From Isoetes taiwanensis (taxonomy: Eukaryota > Streptophyta > Lycopodiopsida > Isoetales > Isoetaceae): DNA of 64,000 bases. Below are positions 1-12,702 of the stretch, one piece after another. The translations under genes were made by a program, and so were the position numbers. The stretch lies in contig JAJEKV010000041.1 of assembly GCA_021234155.1 (NCBI GenBank), positions 2,732,447 to 2,796,446 of the forward strand, read 5' to 3'. Under the pieces are notes generated by a model that ran no database searches, was not told the origin of the DNA, and saw nothing but the letters and a program-made list of their open reading frames with translations. Numbering within the stretch: the first letter of the stretch is position 1; each line of letters opens with the position of its first letter.

Positions 1-1468
1 GCAACGAGATATATCGTCTCAGACTTCCTTACTGTAACCTCCAAGGTACCCTGCCTTCTTCTCTAGGAAATCTTTGGAAGCTAAAAGAGTTAGATTTATC
101 AGAGAACATGCTTGGCGGGAGCATCCCAGAAACATTACAAAATTGGACCCTCTTAGAAAATGCCCGTTTTAATTCTAATCAGCTTTCAGGAAGGATACCT
201 GCTTTCTTCGGGAACTTTTCTCATCTCCAGTATCTCTATGCATTCAATAATATTTTTGAGGGCTCGGTGCCTTCTAGCCTTGGAGCCCTTCACAACTTGC
301 TTCAGCTAGACCTTCATAACAATTCACTTTCAGGCCAGATCCCTGCTAGTCCTCTGCAGCAACTTGCTTTATCTTCTAATAGATTGACAGGAGTAATACC
401 TGAAAACCTCAGCAATTGTTCTAGCCTACAAGTACTTAGCTTATCCAACAACTTCTTGCATGGTCCAATACATCAAAGTGTAGAAAATTGTGCAGATCTG
501 CAACGCCTTGATTTGGGTAATAATTTACTCGTTGGAAAACTTGAAATCAATTTCACTAAGCTGCCATCCTTGCTGGTTTTATCAGTTCCGCAAAACAAGT
601 TAGTGGGAGAGGTGCCTCTATCTTTGGAAAAATGTTTGAAGTTGCAGCTTGTGGATTTCAGAAAGAATAGCCTCACTGGCACTGTGCCTGCATTTTTTGG
701 ACAGATGGAATATCTACGGGTCTTGAGCTTGGGTCACAATTCACTTGAAGGACGCTTTCCTACTTGGCTTGGGACTATGGTAAGCCTTCAAGTGCTAGAT
801 TTATCTAACAACATGTTGGAAGGTGAGATTTCTACAGATGTGAGCAAATTGAAGAGGTTAATCTTCGGTGAAAATGAAGAAAGCTCTGCACTTTTCAGTG
901 GCACAAACACACTATACCAAGATATCTTTTTTTATGTCAAAGGCAGAGAAGCTCCATTTGAATACGTGCTAAGAACTAATACCCTTATTGATTTATCAAG
1001 CAACAGGTTGGGGGGAAAAATTCCGCCAGGTATTGGAGAACTTACAGGCTTGCGCTACCTGAATCTTTCCAACAACAATATCTCTGGCACTATTCCAACA
1101 AGCATGAAGAAGTTGACTATTTTAGAGCAGATGGACCTTCATAAAAACAAATTGGTTGGGATGATTCCAAATGAGTTTGTGAACTTGAACAAGTTATCCA
1201 GCTTCAACGTATCATACAACGAACTTAGAGGGCCTATTCCAACAGGTGGGCAATTCAACACATTCATTTCCATCTTCAGTTACATAGGTAATAAGGGCTT
1301 GTGTGGTTCACCTTTGCCTCCTTGCAAGTGGTCATCTGCAACAAATACATCTCAAATACCATATGAAAGAAAACGGTGGCACATATTGAAGGAAAATATT
1401 TCTGTCATTGCATTTGCTCTTTGTCACTAGCACTATCTGGAATTTTCATATTTCATTGGCCTTTCTAG
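1..1468 (+). pseudogene. LRR receptor-like protein, 3' part, probably frameshifted
   Basis: The frame is open from the left edge, so the gene starts upstream of the window. It encodes a run of about fifteen plant-type leucine-rich repeats (LxxLxLSxNxLxGxIP pattern). A non-LRR island follows roughly at codons 255-290, then more repeats, as in cell-surface receptor-like proteins and PSKR-like receptors. A cysteine-containing cap (GLCGSPLPPC) comes just before the membrane. The annotated frame stops at 1428-1430 in the middle of the expected transmembrane helix. Another frame continues that helix (SLALSGIFIFHW) to a stop at 1466-1468, so a single frameshift near 1410-1425 would restore a hydrophobic segment and short tail. 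No kinase domain follows, so the parent was probably a receptor-like protein without a kinase. Its ligand cannot be told from the sequence. The LRR assignment is certain; decay versus sequencing error is not resolved. Confidence 0.85.
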
Positions 1469-2566
1469 CTTCTGCATTTAGAAGATGTACTCTTCCCATT
1501 TTCACAAGGTTATGCCATGCCATGAGTGGCAATATAATAGATCAAGATATTGATTGTATGAGATCTATTAACTAGGATGACCCCAAACGAGTTTCTTGAG
1601 CACAGCTTGCCAAGCTTGAACTGAACTAGAGGGCCCCAAATCAGATAGACAATAAAGGGTCTTCTTGCAATCAATTGCGTATAGAGGTCACTCTTACAGT
1701 TGGAGAACGTGATTGGCTTCTCCTTAGCATTAGGCCTATATGTGCATTTTGATGCATCTTTGCCATTTCAATTTTCAAAAGCTCATGTCACACAAAAAAA
1801 AGAAAGAGAGAGCCGGGAAGGAAGAACTTCAATGAGAAGTTCTGAGTTGTATACATTGTTACATTTTGTAGCAAATGATGTTTCTTACAAACAAATAAGG
1901 TGTGTGCCATGGGCATGTTGTGATGACTAAATGTTTTACAATAGTTAAATACTTCAATATAATATTTACACGCCACAGGGTTCAAGATACTTGGAAAAAT
2001 TATTGGTACAAGAAATTTATCACGGTGGCCAAGGCCGCCGCGAACATTTCTCTTTCTCGATCCCCTATGTGTATGGAAGTGAGTCAGCAAAGGAAATTGT
2101 TCACAGTAGCCGAGTCCTTCTATAGACTCACTCATTGGCTGGAATTTTGTCTGTGCAGCATAATACTTGTAGTTGATGTAGTTATCTGCCTTGTATTTTT
2201 TGATGCTCCTTGCTTTGAAGATTCCGAAGGGTTAGTCATTTTGAGCAATGAAACACCAGGCAATATTTGTAAAGTGAATGTAAGTCACAATAAATATTGT
2301 CTTTTTTCAAAAGGAAGCCAGTTTTTGATAATGTATAATCTCAAATGCATGACTTGCCAAAGATATACTGGATCAAAGATATATTGGATGCAGATCGACC
2401 TATGGGTGGGGAGGATCGTGTTCATTTAGCCCCTTAAGGTTAATTTGAATTGAGTTGGCTTCTAGAACATGCATTTTCGATGTAACACAAAACCACAGAC
2501 ATTTAATTTGCATAGAAAAATTAGAACCATGGACATTTAATTTGTTAGAAACATAATATCGAGGAT
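1469..2566. other. Intergenic stretch without recognised genes
   Basis: Only short frames with no recognisable domain occur here. The right end is the original DNA upstream of the ATL gene, now cut off from it by the CACTA insertion. It may therefore contain displaced promoter sequence, but I see no clear element. Confidence 0.5.
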
Positions 2567-2598
2567 CACTACTACAGAACGGGCTATTAGCGACGTCG
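2567..2598 (+). repeat. CACTA left terminal inverted repeat
   Basis: Begins CACTACTACAGAACGGGC. It matches the reverse complement of 12671-12702 at 29 of 32 positions and is preceded by the target duplication GAT. Confidence 0.95.
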
Positions 2599-3180
2599 TT
2601 AGTGACGTCACATCGATGTATTAGAGACGTCAGACGTCGCACGAAGACGTCTTGCAAATGTTGCACGGACGTTGCAAATGACGTCGCCTAGGATTCGTCG
2701 CAGGGCGACGTCACGTCGCAAGTGAAACGTGGTTTTGCGACGTCCTCGACGTCGCTGTAACGTTGTTAATATGTCGCTACGACGTTTTAATCTCGTTATC
2801 TTTACGTCACCCATGAAACGTTGTTTTCGACGTGCGTGCAACATGTTTGCAACGTCCAGGACGTCGGTGTAATGTCCTCCACACGTCGTCATAACGTTCT
2901 TATATCGTTGCTTACACGTCGCAGCGTAGACGTTGTTTACGACGTATTTGGCAACGTGTCTGCAACGTACAAGGCGTCGGTATAACGTCCTTCATACGTC
3001 GTTCCAACGTTGTTATCTCGTTGCTTGCACGTCGCAAATGAAACGTTTGTTACACACGTTCAACATACATGTTCCTCTAATTTGATTAGCGACGTTCCAC
3101 GTCGCCGATATGCAATAAAGATGTTGCTGTGACGTCTTTAAGACGTTCTTTACGTTACAAACACGTTGTTTTGACGTTTC
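2599..3180. repeat. CACTA left subterminal repeat array
   Basis: Many copies of a short acgtcg/cgacgt motif in both orientations fill about 580 bp. In CACTA elements such arrays bind the TNPA-type protein; that role here is inferred from the family. Short frames over the array are not genes. Confidence 0.85.
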
Positions 3181-4534
3181 AAATGGCATAAAACAAAAAC
3201 TCTTTTATTTATATGCAATTACAAGTCACAGTTACATATAACAATCATAATGTGGCAAGGTGCTCAGTAGTAGCTCTATTTCCTTGTTGCGATATCCACA
3301 AAGGAGCAGGCCTGTTTCATTGCACCTGCAACATTTGATAGAACAACCCATGTAAGAAAAAATCAGCCACATACGCCCAAGATATAATCTTCACGAGGTC
3401 CACATATACCCAGTTTACAAGTTTACAGGCTAAACATGCAATCTTATTAATAAAAAACATGGCTAAATCTGTAACTAGCCAAGCAAACATCATTACCTCA
3501 TATGTGTATCCAGATTTGACATCCTCACATATCCGATCAGCCTAATATTGGCTATGACATTGACTATGAACCCGTTTTGAGTAGCAACAGGCACCAACGG
3601 CTTTGTCTTCCAATGTAAGTTGCTCGGAAGAATTTTTAAAGTTTATGCGAAGCATTTTATGTTGCCCTTCACTAGAAGGCCTTTTTAATCGGTAGGAAAA
3701 ACAATAAATGGCAAGTTAAGCCAACATCAACAACCGCATTCAATTTTTATGATAAGGGCATCACCACATATTGCCATATTCCTCATATCCAATTTTATAA
3801 AAAGCAAAGCGTATAATTTCATTTTAAGCGAGATTATAACGCATCAAACATTAGTACACGGTCATAGTTATGCGGGGCTTTTATCAGATTGTATCAATTC
3901 GGCATAGGAGTTAAATATGCCCATATATTCGACAAAGTATCTCACGGTTTATGAATAACCTGAATTCTTCCCGGACATAGAATAGCCACATGCCATTACA
4001 ATGCCATTGTACGAGAATTTGATCATCCATGCACATATAATCAAATCAAGAGGGTATCGATTCATCATACCTCTTAATAATTTAATGCCTAGTTTTGCAT
4101 AGAAACTAGGTATCCTTTTCACTAGTTTTCGCACCCAAGCTCATGTATAATACGGTGAGCCTAGAAACCATACTATTTTGAATGAAAGCCTGAATTATAA
4201 GTTTTGTTAACTTATATTGAAGTATAATTTCAACCAAGCTTAGACTAACTTTGGTTGATGTCGCTCGATTTTATTGTTTGCCTTTAATCTGTAGTAGTGG
4301 TATATCATGCACCATTAGAAAATTCATCTCCCTTCTTATTTGATAGGAAGAAGAAGCATTCTTCCCGCATAAAGGCATAAAGGACATAAAGGCGACTTTT
4401 GCAACACCGCATATCTGCCTGGGCCTCTACAACAAATAGCAAATAGCCATTTTCAAAACATCTTTCTAGAACACTATCATTCTTGTCGATTGAATTTTTG
4501 TCGATTGAAGCTCGAGAATCTTGCAAAGGCTTCA
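3181..4534. other. CACTA interior, AT-rich, no recognised gene
   Basis: I see only short unrecognised frames and AT-rich spacer. A transposase remnant too decayed to recognise cannot be excluded. Confidence 0.4.
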
Positions 4535-4843
4535 CATTCTAAAAGTTGAAAAGCAAGTTTGCTAACGGATAAATAAATAAATAAATAAATACGAATCGAG
4601 TTTGGATAAGTCATTGATATTGTGCTTTAGCCGCAGAACAAATAGCGACAAGGAACCGTTCTTGGAGCGAGCTTATCCTAGTGCATGACATTCTAGAAGT
4701 TGAAAAGCAAGTTTGCTAACGGATAAATAAATAAATAAATAAATAAATAACCGGAATCGAGAGTTTGGATAAGTCATTGATATTGTGCTTTAGCACGAGA
4801 ACAAATAGCGAGAAGGAACCGTTCTTGGAGCGAGCTTATCCTA
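4535..4843. repeat. Tandem duplication of about 154 bp with AAAT microsatellite
   Basis: Two direct copies (4535-4688 and 4689-4843) share a segment that starts cattctaaaagttgaaaagc, or near it, and ends gagcgagcttatccta. Each contains an (aaat)n run of different length, so the copies have drifted by microsatellite slippage. Confidence 0.85.
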
Positions 4844-5985
4844 AGCATAAAATAGCCAATGCGCAGTTGCTACCGAGACCGAAAGCGGTGTACACCGAGG
4901 GCAAATGTTCACGCCATCCGTAGTGTAGGCACTTAGAGCTTGATGTAGAGAGCTCGGTGTAGGCATCCGGTCGAAACGGATGTGCTAATGTGTGCCACAA
5001 GAAACACGTATTCGAACTTCATAGCCTAGCAAGCAACACAATGGCTGAAAGCACGTGTAATATAAACTAAATAAAATGTGACAAAAGCTTACCAAGTTTG
5101 AAGCTTTTATACACCAAATTTCGGTCATATTTACGCATTCATGATTCTCAAAAACCTTAAAGATCCTTGCGGATATCGCCGCTAGTATGAGAAAAGGACA
5201 CAAGGCGACTTTTCACGTAACCGCATCTCTCGAGTGACCTCAACGGCAAAAAGCAATTGGACCATTTTCAAGACATCCTTTTAGATCGTATCTTGCCAAA
5301 AATGTCACTCATTTTATCCGGGAAATATGGCAAACCCATTATTATCCAGGGAACATGGCGAAGTATTAACAACATCAAACATCAAGGCATATTAGCATAA
5401 CACGACTATTAGCAAGCGGATTCAGGTATGGATTATACCTTGAGTATAACCAAGTCAGCCAACAAGGCTGGCTATGGCGACTTTGGCATGGCCGTTTTAG
5501 GCAAAACTCAGGTTGATAGTGCCATACTCGGCATTGAGCGGTGTTATGTAGTCTGTATCATCCGGGGAAGACCTAATGGCAACAAATCCGGCGGAAGGTA
5601 TATCCAAAGCGATATTTTAAGTCACTACCCAAAAATAAAACCAGAAAAAAGCATCTATGCCCTTGTATTTTCGATACATCTCGGTAATAGGGTGTGCAAA
5701 TGCGCAAATCGGCCGGATAAAGCGCAGAATCAGGAAATAAACATGGCGGACTGCTGCGACCAAATTTTTCGACTTTTTGATTTTTGTTCTTCTATTTACG
5801 ATACATCACGCGGCCACATGGCGCCAAGATCTGGCGAACATTTTTGACCTAACCACCATATCCGGCATTTTTGCATGGGGTTTCAAGCCAATATCCGACC
5901 AAAAAACCCAATAGGGAAATAAGCCCTAACTTTTTTCTTTTTGGGTTGCCCCTGGGGGGCAAACCCTTGTTTATGTGGGTTTTTG
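4844..5985. other. CACTA interior with one unrecognised frame
   Basis: A frame at 5428-5847 could encode 139 residues but resembles no family I know and has no convincing flanking signals. I do not treat it as a gene. Confidence 0.35.
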
Positions 5986-6025
5986 GCATATCCTAGGTAT
6001 ATGCTAGAATATCCCTAGGATATGC
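5986..6025. repeat. Perfect 12-bp inverted repeat, 16-bp loop
   Basis: gcatatcctagg at 5986-5997 is mirrored by cctaggatatgc at 6014-6025. It could form a hairpin or be a regulatory palindrome; function unknown. Confidence 0.8.
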
Positions 6026-7490
6026 TTCTGACTGCTCCAAACTTACGATTTGCTGTAAACTCTCGGTCATTTCTGTTGGTGGGCAGCCGCTCTCGAAACC
6101 GGCTAACCGGAGAGGTCTCTTGGGCAGATGGCGAACTCGAAACGACATTTGGGGTTCGGATTATGTTTCTAGAGCCTCGCATGCACCGAAAATCCCAGAT
6201 TGGGACACATATCGCAGTGCTATTTGCCTTGAGATAGTCATAGTCTCCATTTCTACAATCTTCCTCGACTAATGCAGATGAAGGAGTCGTTGTTTTGTAG
6301 CAAGTTGTCTTAAGATGCTGCAGATGCTCCAGGCCGCAGTCCAGATACTAGATGCAGCAGATGAGCACCATAGTGTGAGCTTCCTGTAACCATGAAGATG
6401 TTTTGGCAGAATGAGTTCTAATTTTTTGATGACGAGGTTAAAGTATCCACAAAAATAAGTGATCTTTATATCGTCCAAGTGTTAGGCCAGTTAGAAATGG
6501 AATTTTGGTCGCCTGATCTACTCAAGGTTAGTAAAGCTTGCTAATAGTTCATTTCCGGAAACCCTTGCCAAATATTTTATTACTTCTTTTATTTCCGGTG
6601 GAGTTTGGAACTTGGAGCTCTGTTGCCTACGATTTTAAAAATGGACCCAGCTGCAAGTTAGGAGGTCCCAATCAGCTCAGAAATAACCGATTCATCTCAA
6701 ATAATCGATTCATCTCAAATGAAGGGAAGCCACAGCTAAGATGTTGCTGGTTCTGTAAGTTCCTCCATGTTAATTATTTCTGGATTTTTCCTAGCCATGA
6801 TAGATGCTCGGAATGGTGATTCCAGAGGTGGGACTGGAAGCAGAAAAGGTTAAATAGGCACTATTTTGCCTACAGTTTTTGGTCATGTTTGTGAGCCAGA
6901 TCTCATGTGTTCATGGCTAGGCATGAATAGTCGTATGTGCTCTAGCACTCATGATCTGTCAAGATGCCAGATTTTGCCTTAAAGGCAATTGTTCTTAGCT
7001 CTGATTTATGCCAAGGTGGAACATCTTTGATTTTTTTCTTTCTGCAATTCCTTTTATATATGATTTTGCAGCTCATGTTTAAGCATTGATTCTTCTGACT
7101 GTTTCTTGCCATAGTTATTGCCATAGTTATTGCCATGATTTTTACAATGAGCACGTAGGATTTGATTCCAAGATTCCGATGTTTAATTTCTGCAAAATTT
7201 ATAGTGTATGCCATTCCTTCTGTTTAGTTATAATGCCACACTAAGTAATTAGATCATCATAGAATTTTGATAATTTGTGTGACGTGTGATGTATGAATGC
7301 ATTGTATTCTAAATTTAATGTAATGTTGTTATTTCTTCTACAGGTATCCTCATGCTTTATTCTTCTTGGAGCTGCCCCAGAGTTCTCACTTTCGCAGTGA
7401 TCATTTTACAATGAGCAAGGAGGATGTGATTCCAAGATTCCGATGTTTAATTTCTGCAAGTAGCAGTGACCTTGTGTAGAATAATAGAAA
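6026..7490. other. CACTA interior, possible decayed intron-containing sequence
   Basis: There are no long frames. Pyrimidine-rich tracts followed by AG, and GTAAG-type sites, occur as in plant introns, but no exon is recognisable. A segment of about 50 bp near 7125-7200 (cattccaagattccgatgtt-like) is repeated near 7408-7460. Confidence 0.35.
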
Positions 7491-7646
7491 CTTATACCAT
7501 CTTATGGTGCAGGTTGAAGGACGGGTTTACTTATACCATGTTATGGTGCAGGTTGAAGGACGGGTTTACTTATACCATGTTATGGTGCAGGTTGAAGGAC
7601 GGGTTTACTTATACCATGTTATGGTGCGGGTTGAAGGACGGGTTTA
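7491..7646 (+). repeat. Four tandem copies of a 39-bp unit
   Basis: Four back-to-back 39-bp units (cttataccat, then gttatggtgcaggttgaagg and acgggttta) are nearly identical. Because 39 is divisible by three, several frames stay open through the array. Those frames (7466-7725) reflect the repeat and need not be genes. Confidence 0.93.
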
Positions 7647-10600
7647 CAGTACAAATAGAGTTTTGTGGCCAATCGAAGATCATATCCCTTGGAGTCACAT
7701 TTCAGGAACATTTGTAGCAGTTTAAAGCTCAGAGAGCATATACAAAAGGCATCTCTCTATAGGGCTTCACAAAGTGCTGTAGATCTCCGGATTCAGAGTA
7801 AAACCATGTTTTTGTTTGTTGTGTCTTGATTGTGTAATGCACATCTTTGATTATTCATGCATTGCCCTTTTGCAGTAACAGTTTGACTGTATGACTAGGC
7901 TATTTGGAGTACTACTTTGGAGCCGCAATATTGCCGAAGCGATGGAATGCCGAAATTTACGTGTTTGATTACGCGGTAGTTTGTACTAGAGCCGCCCATA
8001 TTGTACTGTAGACCGCCCACCATGGTGGAGTTGTTTTATTTTGCCGCTCCATGTTCTTAAGAAATCACAGTAGATCTGGCAATCTTTCTATTGTAACAGC
8101 CAACAAAAAGGCAGATCTTTTGCGGTATTGTTTTGGCATCTTTTAAATGCTTAGGCATGTTGTGCTATTCGTCCTACAATAGTTGAACTCAGCTTTATAG
8201 GGTGGTTGATTTGCTCATCATGTTTGCGGGCTTTCAAAGCTTTAGATATCTAAATATTCTAATTAAAGATCCAAAATGTTTTGCAGCTAATGCAACTAAA
8301 TGTTTCGACGGATCAACTAAAGATTTTTGAAGGCTTTAAAACTTTAATATCGTGATAGTTGAAGGAAGCATATCTAATATAACTCTTTGCATTTCTTTGC
8401 AGCTTAAATTTTTTATCTGAGCTTCTCATTTCTTTATTTTGCAGGGGTAATGCTGAAAAAGCAGCCTTTGAACATATGACATTTTAATGCAAGGTAATCA
8501 ATGAATGACAATGCAACCACCTTTTGATAAAATATAGACTGATTCAATGCAATAATGGACCATTGGATTTGGGATTGCAGGTTATAGAATTGGCTGGAAG
8601 ACCATGAACACCGATTCTTTAAGAATGGCGCAATCTGCACAATGGTAATTGGTTCGAAATTGCCAGATGCTTGGGTGTTTATGTCATGGTTTGAAATTTG
8701 TATCTATTTGGAACATGGTAGTTGGTTCAAAATTAGCAGATGCTTGGCTGCTTATTCCATGTTTTGAAATTTGGACCATTTTTCATTTTTGCTAGCTATG
8801 TGGCTCCAACTTTGTGAAAAATTGTTGGTCGGTAAGCAGAAATCCTCTTTTCCATTATGAACAGATATGTTGAATCATTCCTTCACCACAACATGTTATT
8901 GTTGTTGGTGTATTGAGGATTCTTTGTAGTAGATTTGCTCAATCCTTGACAATCAATTCCATGAAGGTGGTGAGACTTCTTGCGGCTGCACAGATTGAAA
9001 GGGTTGTACATATTTTTGAATGGTACAATTACTTCGTTCATTTCTAATGATTTCTATAAAAGACAGTTTCTCTCCATCTTAATTACAAAGATGTCTCTTC
9101 CAGGAATGGTGTATAAATTCTCCTCACTTTATTTGTACCTCCTCATCCTCCTGATTCTTATATTATTGTTGTTGTTTCAGGTACTCTAGCAGGTTTGCAT
9201 GTTTAAAGATTCAAAGTCATGGGATCAAAGTTTTGCTAACTGCCTCTAGTCATTTTGACCTTTTTATTCCTTTAATCCAAAATAGTGTCTACATTTAGTG
9301 TAAGATGTAATAATCTGCTTAGCTTAGATATTAACATTTGAGAAGCGTGCCAAAAACATTGTAGAAGCATTGCCCGAACTTGCAGTGTAGAACTAGCGTA
9401 ATTCCGAAAGCGCTGCCCGAACTTGCACCATAGGAATTGGCATAACTTTAACATAAGAAACCTCGCTATTCATCTGCCCCCCTTTGGACCTGCCCCATTG
9501 GACTTGCACCATATAAATTGGCATAATTTTAACATGAGAATTCTTGCTATTCATCATCCCCCAAAGTTCCCAACTACTTTATTGAGTTGTATCATACTAC
9601 AACTGGACTGGACTTGCACCATATAAATTGTTATGGACTTCTTATAGAATCAATTGTTGGGTAACACGAAGTTAGTCAACTACTTATAATTGCAACTACA
9701 TTGTAATGCATACATTCCCAATTCCATCACTGTCAAATATTGCGATAGAACTGGCAAACTTTACCATTTAGCCACCAACCTTTATGCCCCTTTATGTCTA
9801 AAATAAATCTCTTTGGATCACTACTTGCACTTGCATCACAAGAGCGATATAATTTCGAACAATAAACCATACACATCAACTAGATTTCCTAGAGACGGCC
9901 CATTTATTTGCTCAATGATCAAATGTCTAGGATCATAAAATGAATATTCACCCTAGGTTATTTATTACTTTTTTAAACAATAGAAAACCTTCATTACAAC
10001 CATGAAATATGAAAAGCATCTAATGTAACCTCTTTTGGCCCACTACTTACAATTGCATCATGAAACTTAAAGAAACATTAATGATAAACAAACGACCATC
10101 TATTAATTTAGAACAAGCATATATTTAATAAACCATGAACTCTTCTCACATGATCTCTCTTCTTACCTTTGCATCAATTCAATGATGCTTGAATTCCATG
10201 GATAAATCTCATATAAAACTACTCGCAACCCTTGCCCCATCGACATGCAACAATTGTAACTACCACATCAATATGCAACAACTATATAACTATACGGAAC
10301 CAAAGGTATTTCATAAAATTTAAGACTAACTCAATCTATGGGAATATACATAATATCTTGGAGAATTGGGGAATCCTTTATGGAATCTTGCAAAGTCTCA
10401 TAAAATCACATAGAATCTTAGAGAATTTAGAGGCTTCTTGCGATAATTTTTGAAAATCTAGGGCGATTCTAAAACAATCTCATAAGAACTTGCACCATAT
10501 AGCAACATGCTAAATAGGAACATACTAGCTTTTGAAAAATCCATTAAAATAGTAACTTTTGCCAGGAAGGGAGAATCTTCATAAGCTCTTAAAAAGCTCT

Positions 10601-11011
10601 TAAAAAGCTGGAATATGCACAAACCGAAACATGCACCATATGGATCGGTGCGTAACTTGTAAAATATGTTTACAGAATCTATTCATGTATTTTTACAATC
10701 AACCACGTGCTCTCGAAAACATCAATGTGTTTTGTGCACAAAGTCAAATTCCGAGCTGGTCAAATATGGAGGACGAGTTTAAGTTTTTACCCTGAGTGTA
10801 TTGGATTGAGGTTTAATGTGCATCAGCCAATTGGATTAGCAGAAGGAAGTTGAGGCAAAATATTCAAACAATAGGAGATTAAAAGATGTTATAGATTTGA
10901 CGTTCAATATATTGCAGCATTTTCAAGTTAGGATGTTTTATATCTATATACTTGATTGTGTATGTTGTGTGGTTTTTCTGCACTACCATGTACGATTAGG
11001 TGCCCAAATTG
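7647..11011. other. CACTA interior, AT-rich, no recognised gene
   Basis: Low-complexity, AT-rich DNA. Around 9420-9630 a segment containing cttgcaccataNNaattggcat recurs about three times, suggesting an old tandem repeat. No coding potential is recognised. Confidence 0.45.
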
Positions 11012-11218
11012 AGTGTTTCCTACGATTTGGCCAATGGTTTGGCGAAAATTCTAGAGAAAGGAAAGCCAGTAACTGGAGCATGAGATAACATTAGAGCTTG
11101 GTGGAAGGAAAAACTCAGATTCGATAAGAATGGACCTGCTGTAGTACAAAAGTATCAAGCTGAACATGCAAATAAGAGAAAGACTAATGGCAATGCCGAA
11201 GCTGCTCCCGCACCATAA
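11012..11218 (+). pseudogene. EIN3/EIL transcription factor DNA-binding domain fragment
   Basis: About 68 codons read through a region typical of EIN3-like proteins. The piece runs from KILEKGKPVTGA through [18 protein letters not shown] to [15 protein letters not shown]3/EIL proteins are nuclear transcription factors of ethylene signalling. The piece has an in-frame TGA at 11081-11083 where family members usually have serine, lacks the rest of the domain, and ends at a stop at 11216-11218. It lies wholly inside the CACTA element, so it is best explained as a captured host gene fragment. The identity is strong because of the RAWWKEK and NGPAxxxKYQAE blocks. Confidence 0.85.
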
Positions 11219-11360
11219 AGATTATAAGAGTTGCAAGATACAACTCTTGGATTGCTGTTGTCTGCATTGATGCAGTACTGTGATCCACCACAAAGACGGT
11301 ACCCCTTGGAAAGGGCAACGCCCCCTCTTTGGTGGCCATCAGGTAATGAGAAATGGTGGC

Positions 11361-11471
11361 AACACAGCCTGCAATCATTTCATTCCATGAGACTACATTT
11401 CTGATTACGAGATGGTCAGAGACATTCTGTGCCTCTGTAACTGAATGAGACTTTGCATACATGCTGATCAA
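11361..11471 (-). pseudogene. PPR repeat fragment (PLS type)
   Basis: Reading the minus strand from 11471, 37 codons run from LISMYAK to [12 protein letters not shown]. This is the usual phrasing of adjacent repeats in plant organellar PLS-class pentatricopeptide proteins. The first codon is TTG, so the frame is only a fragment and not a translated start. Similarity stops abruptly after the AGC residues. It sits 140 bp from the EIN3-like piece and on the opposite strand, so the CACTA carries pieces of two unrelated genes. Confidence 0.8.
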
Positions 11472-12344
11472 AATGTTACAACTCTAGAGAACCAATACAA
11501 TCACATGAACTCAGTCAATTTGTGTTAATAAAACCTACATAACAATCATTACATGATAGAACAACACATACAACCATCTTAATGAATAGCAACTTTACTA
11601 ATAAAAAAACACTATTGTTCTTGCGTTCATTCGAGCACAAAAGAACGAAACAGAACCAATGAAACCACAACCTCGAGCCATCAGAGGGCAACCCCTCGTG
11701 CGCAGCACCTTGTTTCCTTCTTTTTCATTAAAATTAGAAGGGTGAAATATTCACCATTGTCAATTCAGTGGTTTCCAGTGGCCGCATACTATTTGGCCCT
11801 AAATCGACTTCTAGTTCTGCCCTTTTCAGATAAATTGTAGTTTTAATAGTCTGTACCATAAAATAAAAGTTAAACTTGGCCCCAAATGTTTTTAGCACAA
11901 TGTCCACCCAAAACCATAGTATTTGCCACTTAATTTTTATAGAAAACTGAAAGGTCTCATATTCAGCATTCTGTTGTTGCCACAATTGCAACACGTATTG
12001 CATGTACTTTTGTTGCCACTTATTTGCAAAGCAAGGGTTCAAGTAGAATATAATGTTTCTCGTGCACACACGTTGTGTAGAGGGTTTGTATGCCCCTAAA
12101 ACTATAATCATGAGTAACCTTGAAAAATATGAAGGTTCAACATTTTACCGTTTTGTGGCCATTTGCATATCAAGCACCCAATTCAGTGCCCTAGGGAGCT
12201 TCCCCCCTTCTAGGCCCATTATGTTTTTCTTTCTTAGGCTATGTGTTTGAAATGTTGCAGGAGTTGTCTAGATTTAGTGGGGTCCAGAATGGAGATGGCA
12301 TATTGCCTGAATAATCTTCTTCACATCATCTCCATGACTGGGTA
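11472..12344. other. CACTA interior, no recognised gene
   Basis: Short unrecognised frames on both strands only. The DNA is AT-rich up to the right subterminal array. Confidence 0.45.
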
Positions 12345-12670
12345 AACTCGTGACGTCGCATGTGTTACGAGAGACGTTGAACATACAACGTGTCACGTCG
12401 CACATGCAACGCGACGTCGCATGAACTACGTCGGACGTTTCATATGCGACGTCGCATTGTATAAACGACGTTCCAGGTTGCCCATGCGACGTGGCGCGTT
12501 GCAATTCCGACGTGGTGCATTGCTGTTGCAACATAGGCATTGCGACGTCTGCTTGGACGTTTGTAATGCGACATGGCACGTCGCACATGCGACGTCGTGA
12601 AAAAATCTTAGCGACGTTTTAAGAACGCGCGATTATTTTGCGACGTCGACGTTTGCCGTACGTCGCAAAC
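12345..12670. repeat. CACTA right subterminal repeat array
   Basis: Repeated acgtcg/cgacgt motifs in both orientations mirror the left subterminal array, though this array is shorter (about 325 versus 580 bp). Confidence 0.85.
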
Positions 12671-12702
12671 CGACGTCGTTAATAGCTCGTTCTCTAGTAG
12701 TG
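12671..12702 (-). repeat. CACTA right terminal inverted repeat
   Basis: Reverse complement begins CACTACTAGAGAACGAGC. It is followed by GAT (12703-12705), which duplicates the left flank. Confidence 0.95.

Larger units (their letters stand above)
2567..12702. mobile_element. Complete CACTA (En/Spm) transposon, 10.1 kb, apparently non-autonomous
   Basis: Both ends carry a 32-bp inverted repeat with three mismatches, starting CACTACTACAGAACGGGC on the left and CACTACTAGAGAACGAGC on the right (reverse complement). The 3-bp sequence GAT flanks both ends (2564-2566 and 12703-12705), the target duplication size of the CACTA superfamily. Dense subterminal arrays of a gacgtcgc-like motif lie inside both ends, also a family hallmark. 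I found no TNP2- or TNPA-like transposase in any frame, so movement probably depends on another copy. The interior is AT-rich and mostly non-coding, with short tandem duplications and at least two host gene fragments (EIN3-like and PPR). The right end lies about 145 bp upstream of the ATL start codon. Confidence 0.93.

Noticed and set aside
2590-2892. Frames over the left CACTA end
   Set aside because: Composed of acgtcg subterminal repeats.
7466-7725. Repeated peptide frames (YTMLWCRLKDGF-type)
   Set aside because: Produced by the 39-bp tandem DNA repeat; no start context or homology.
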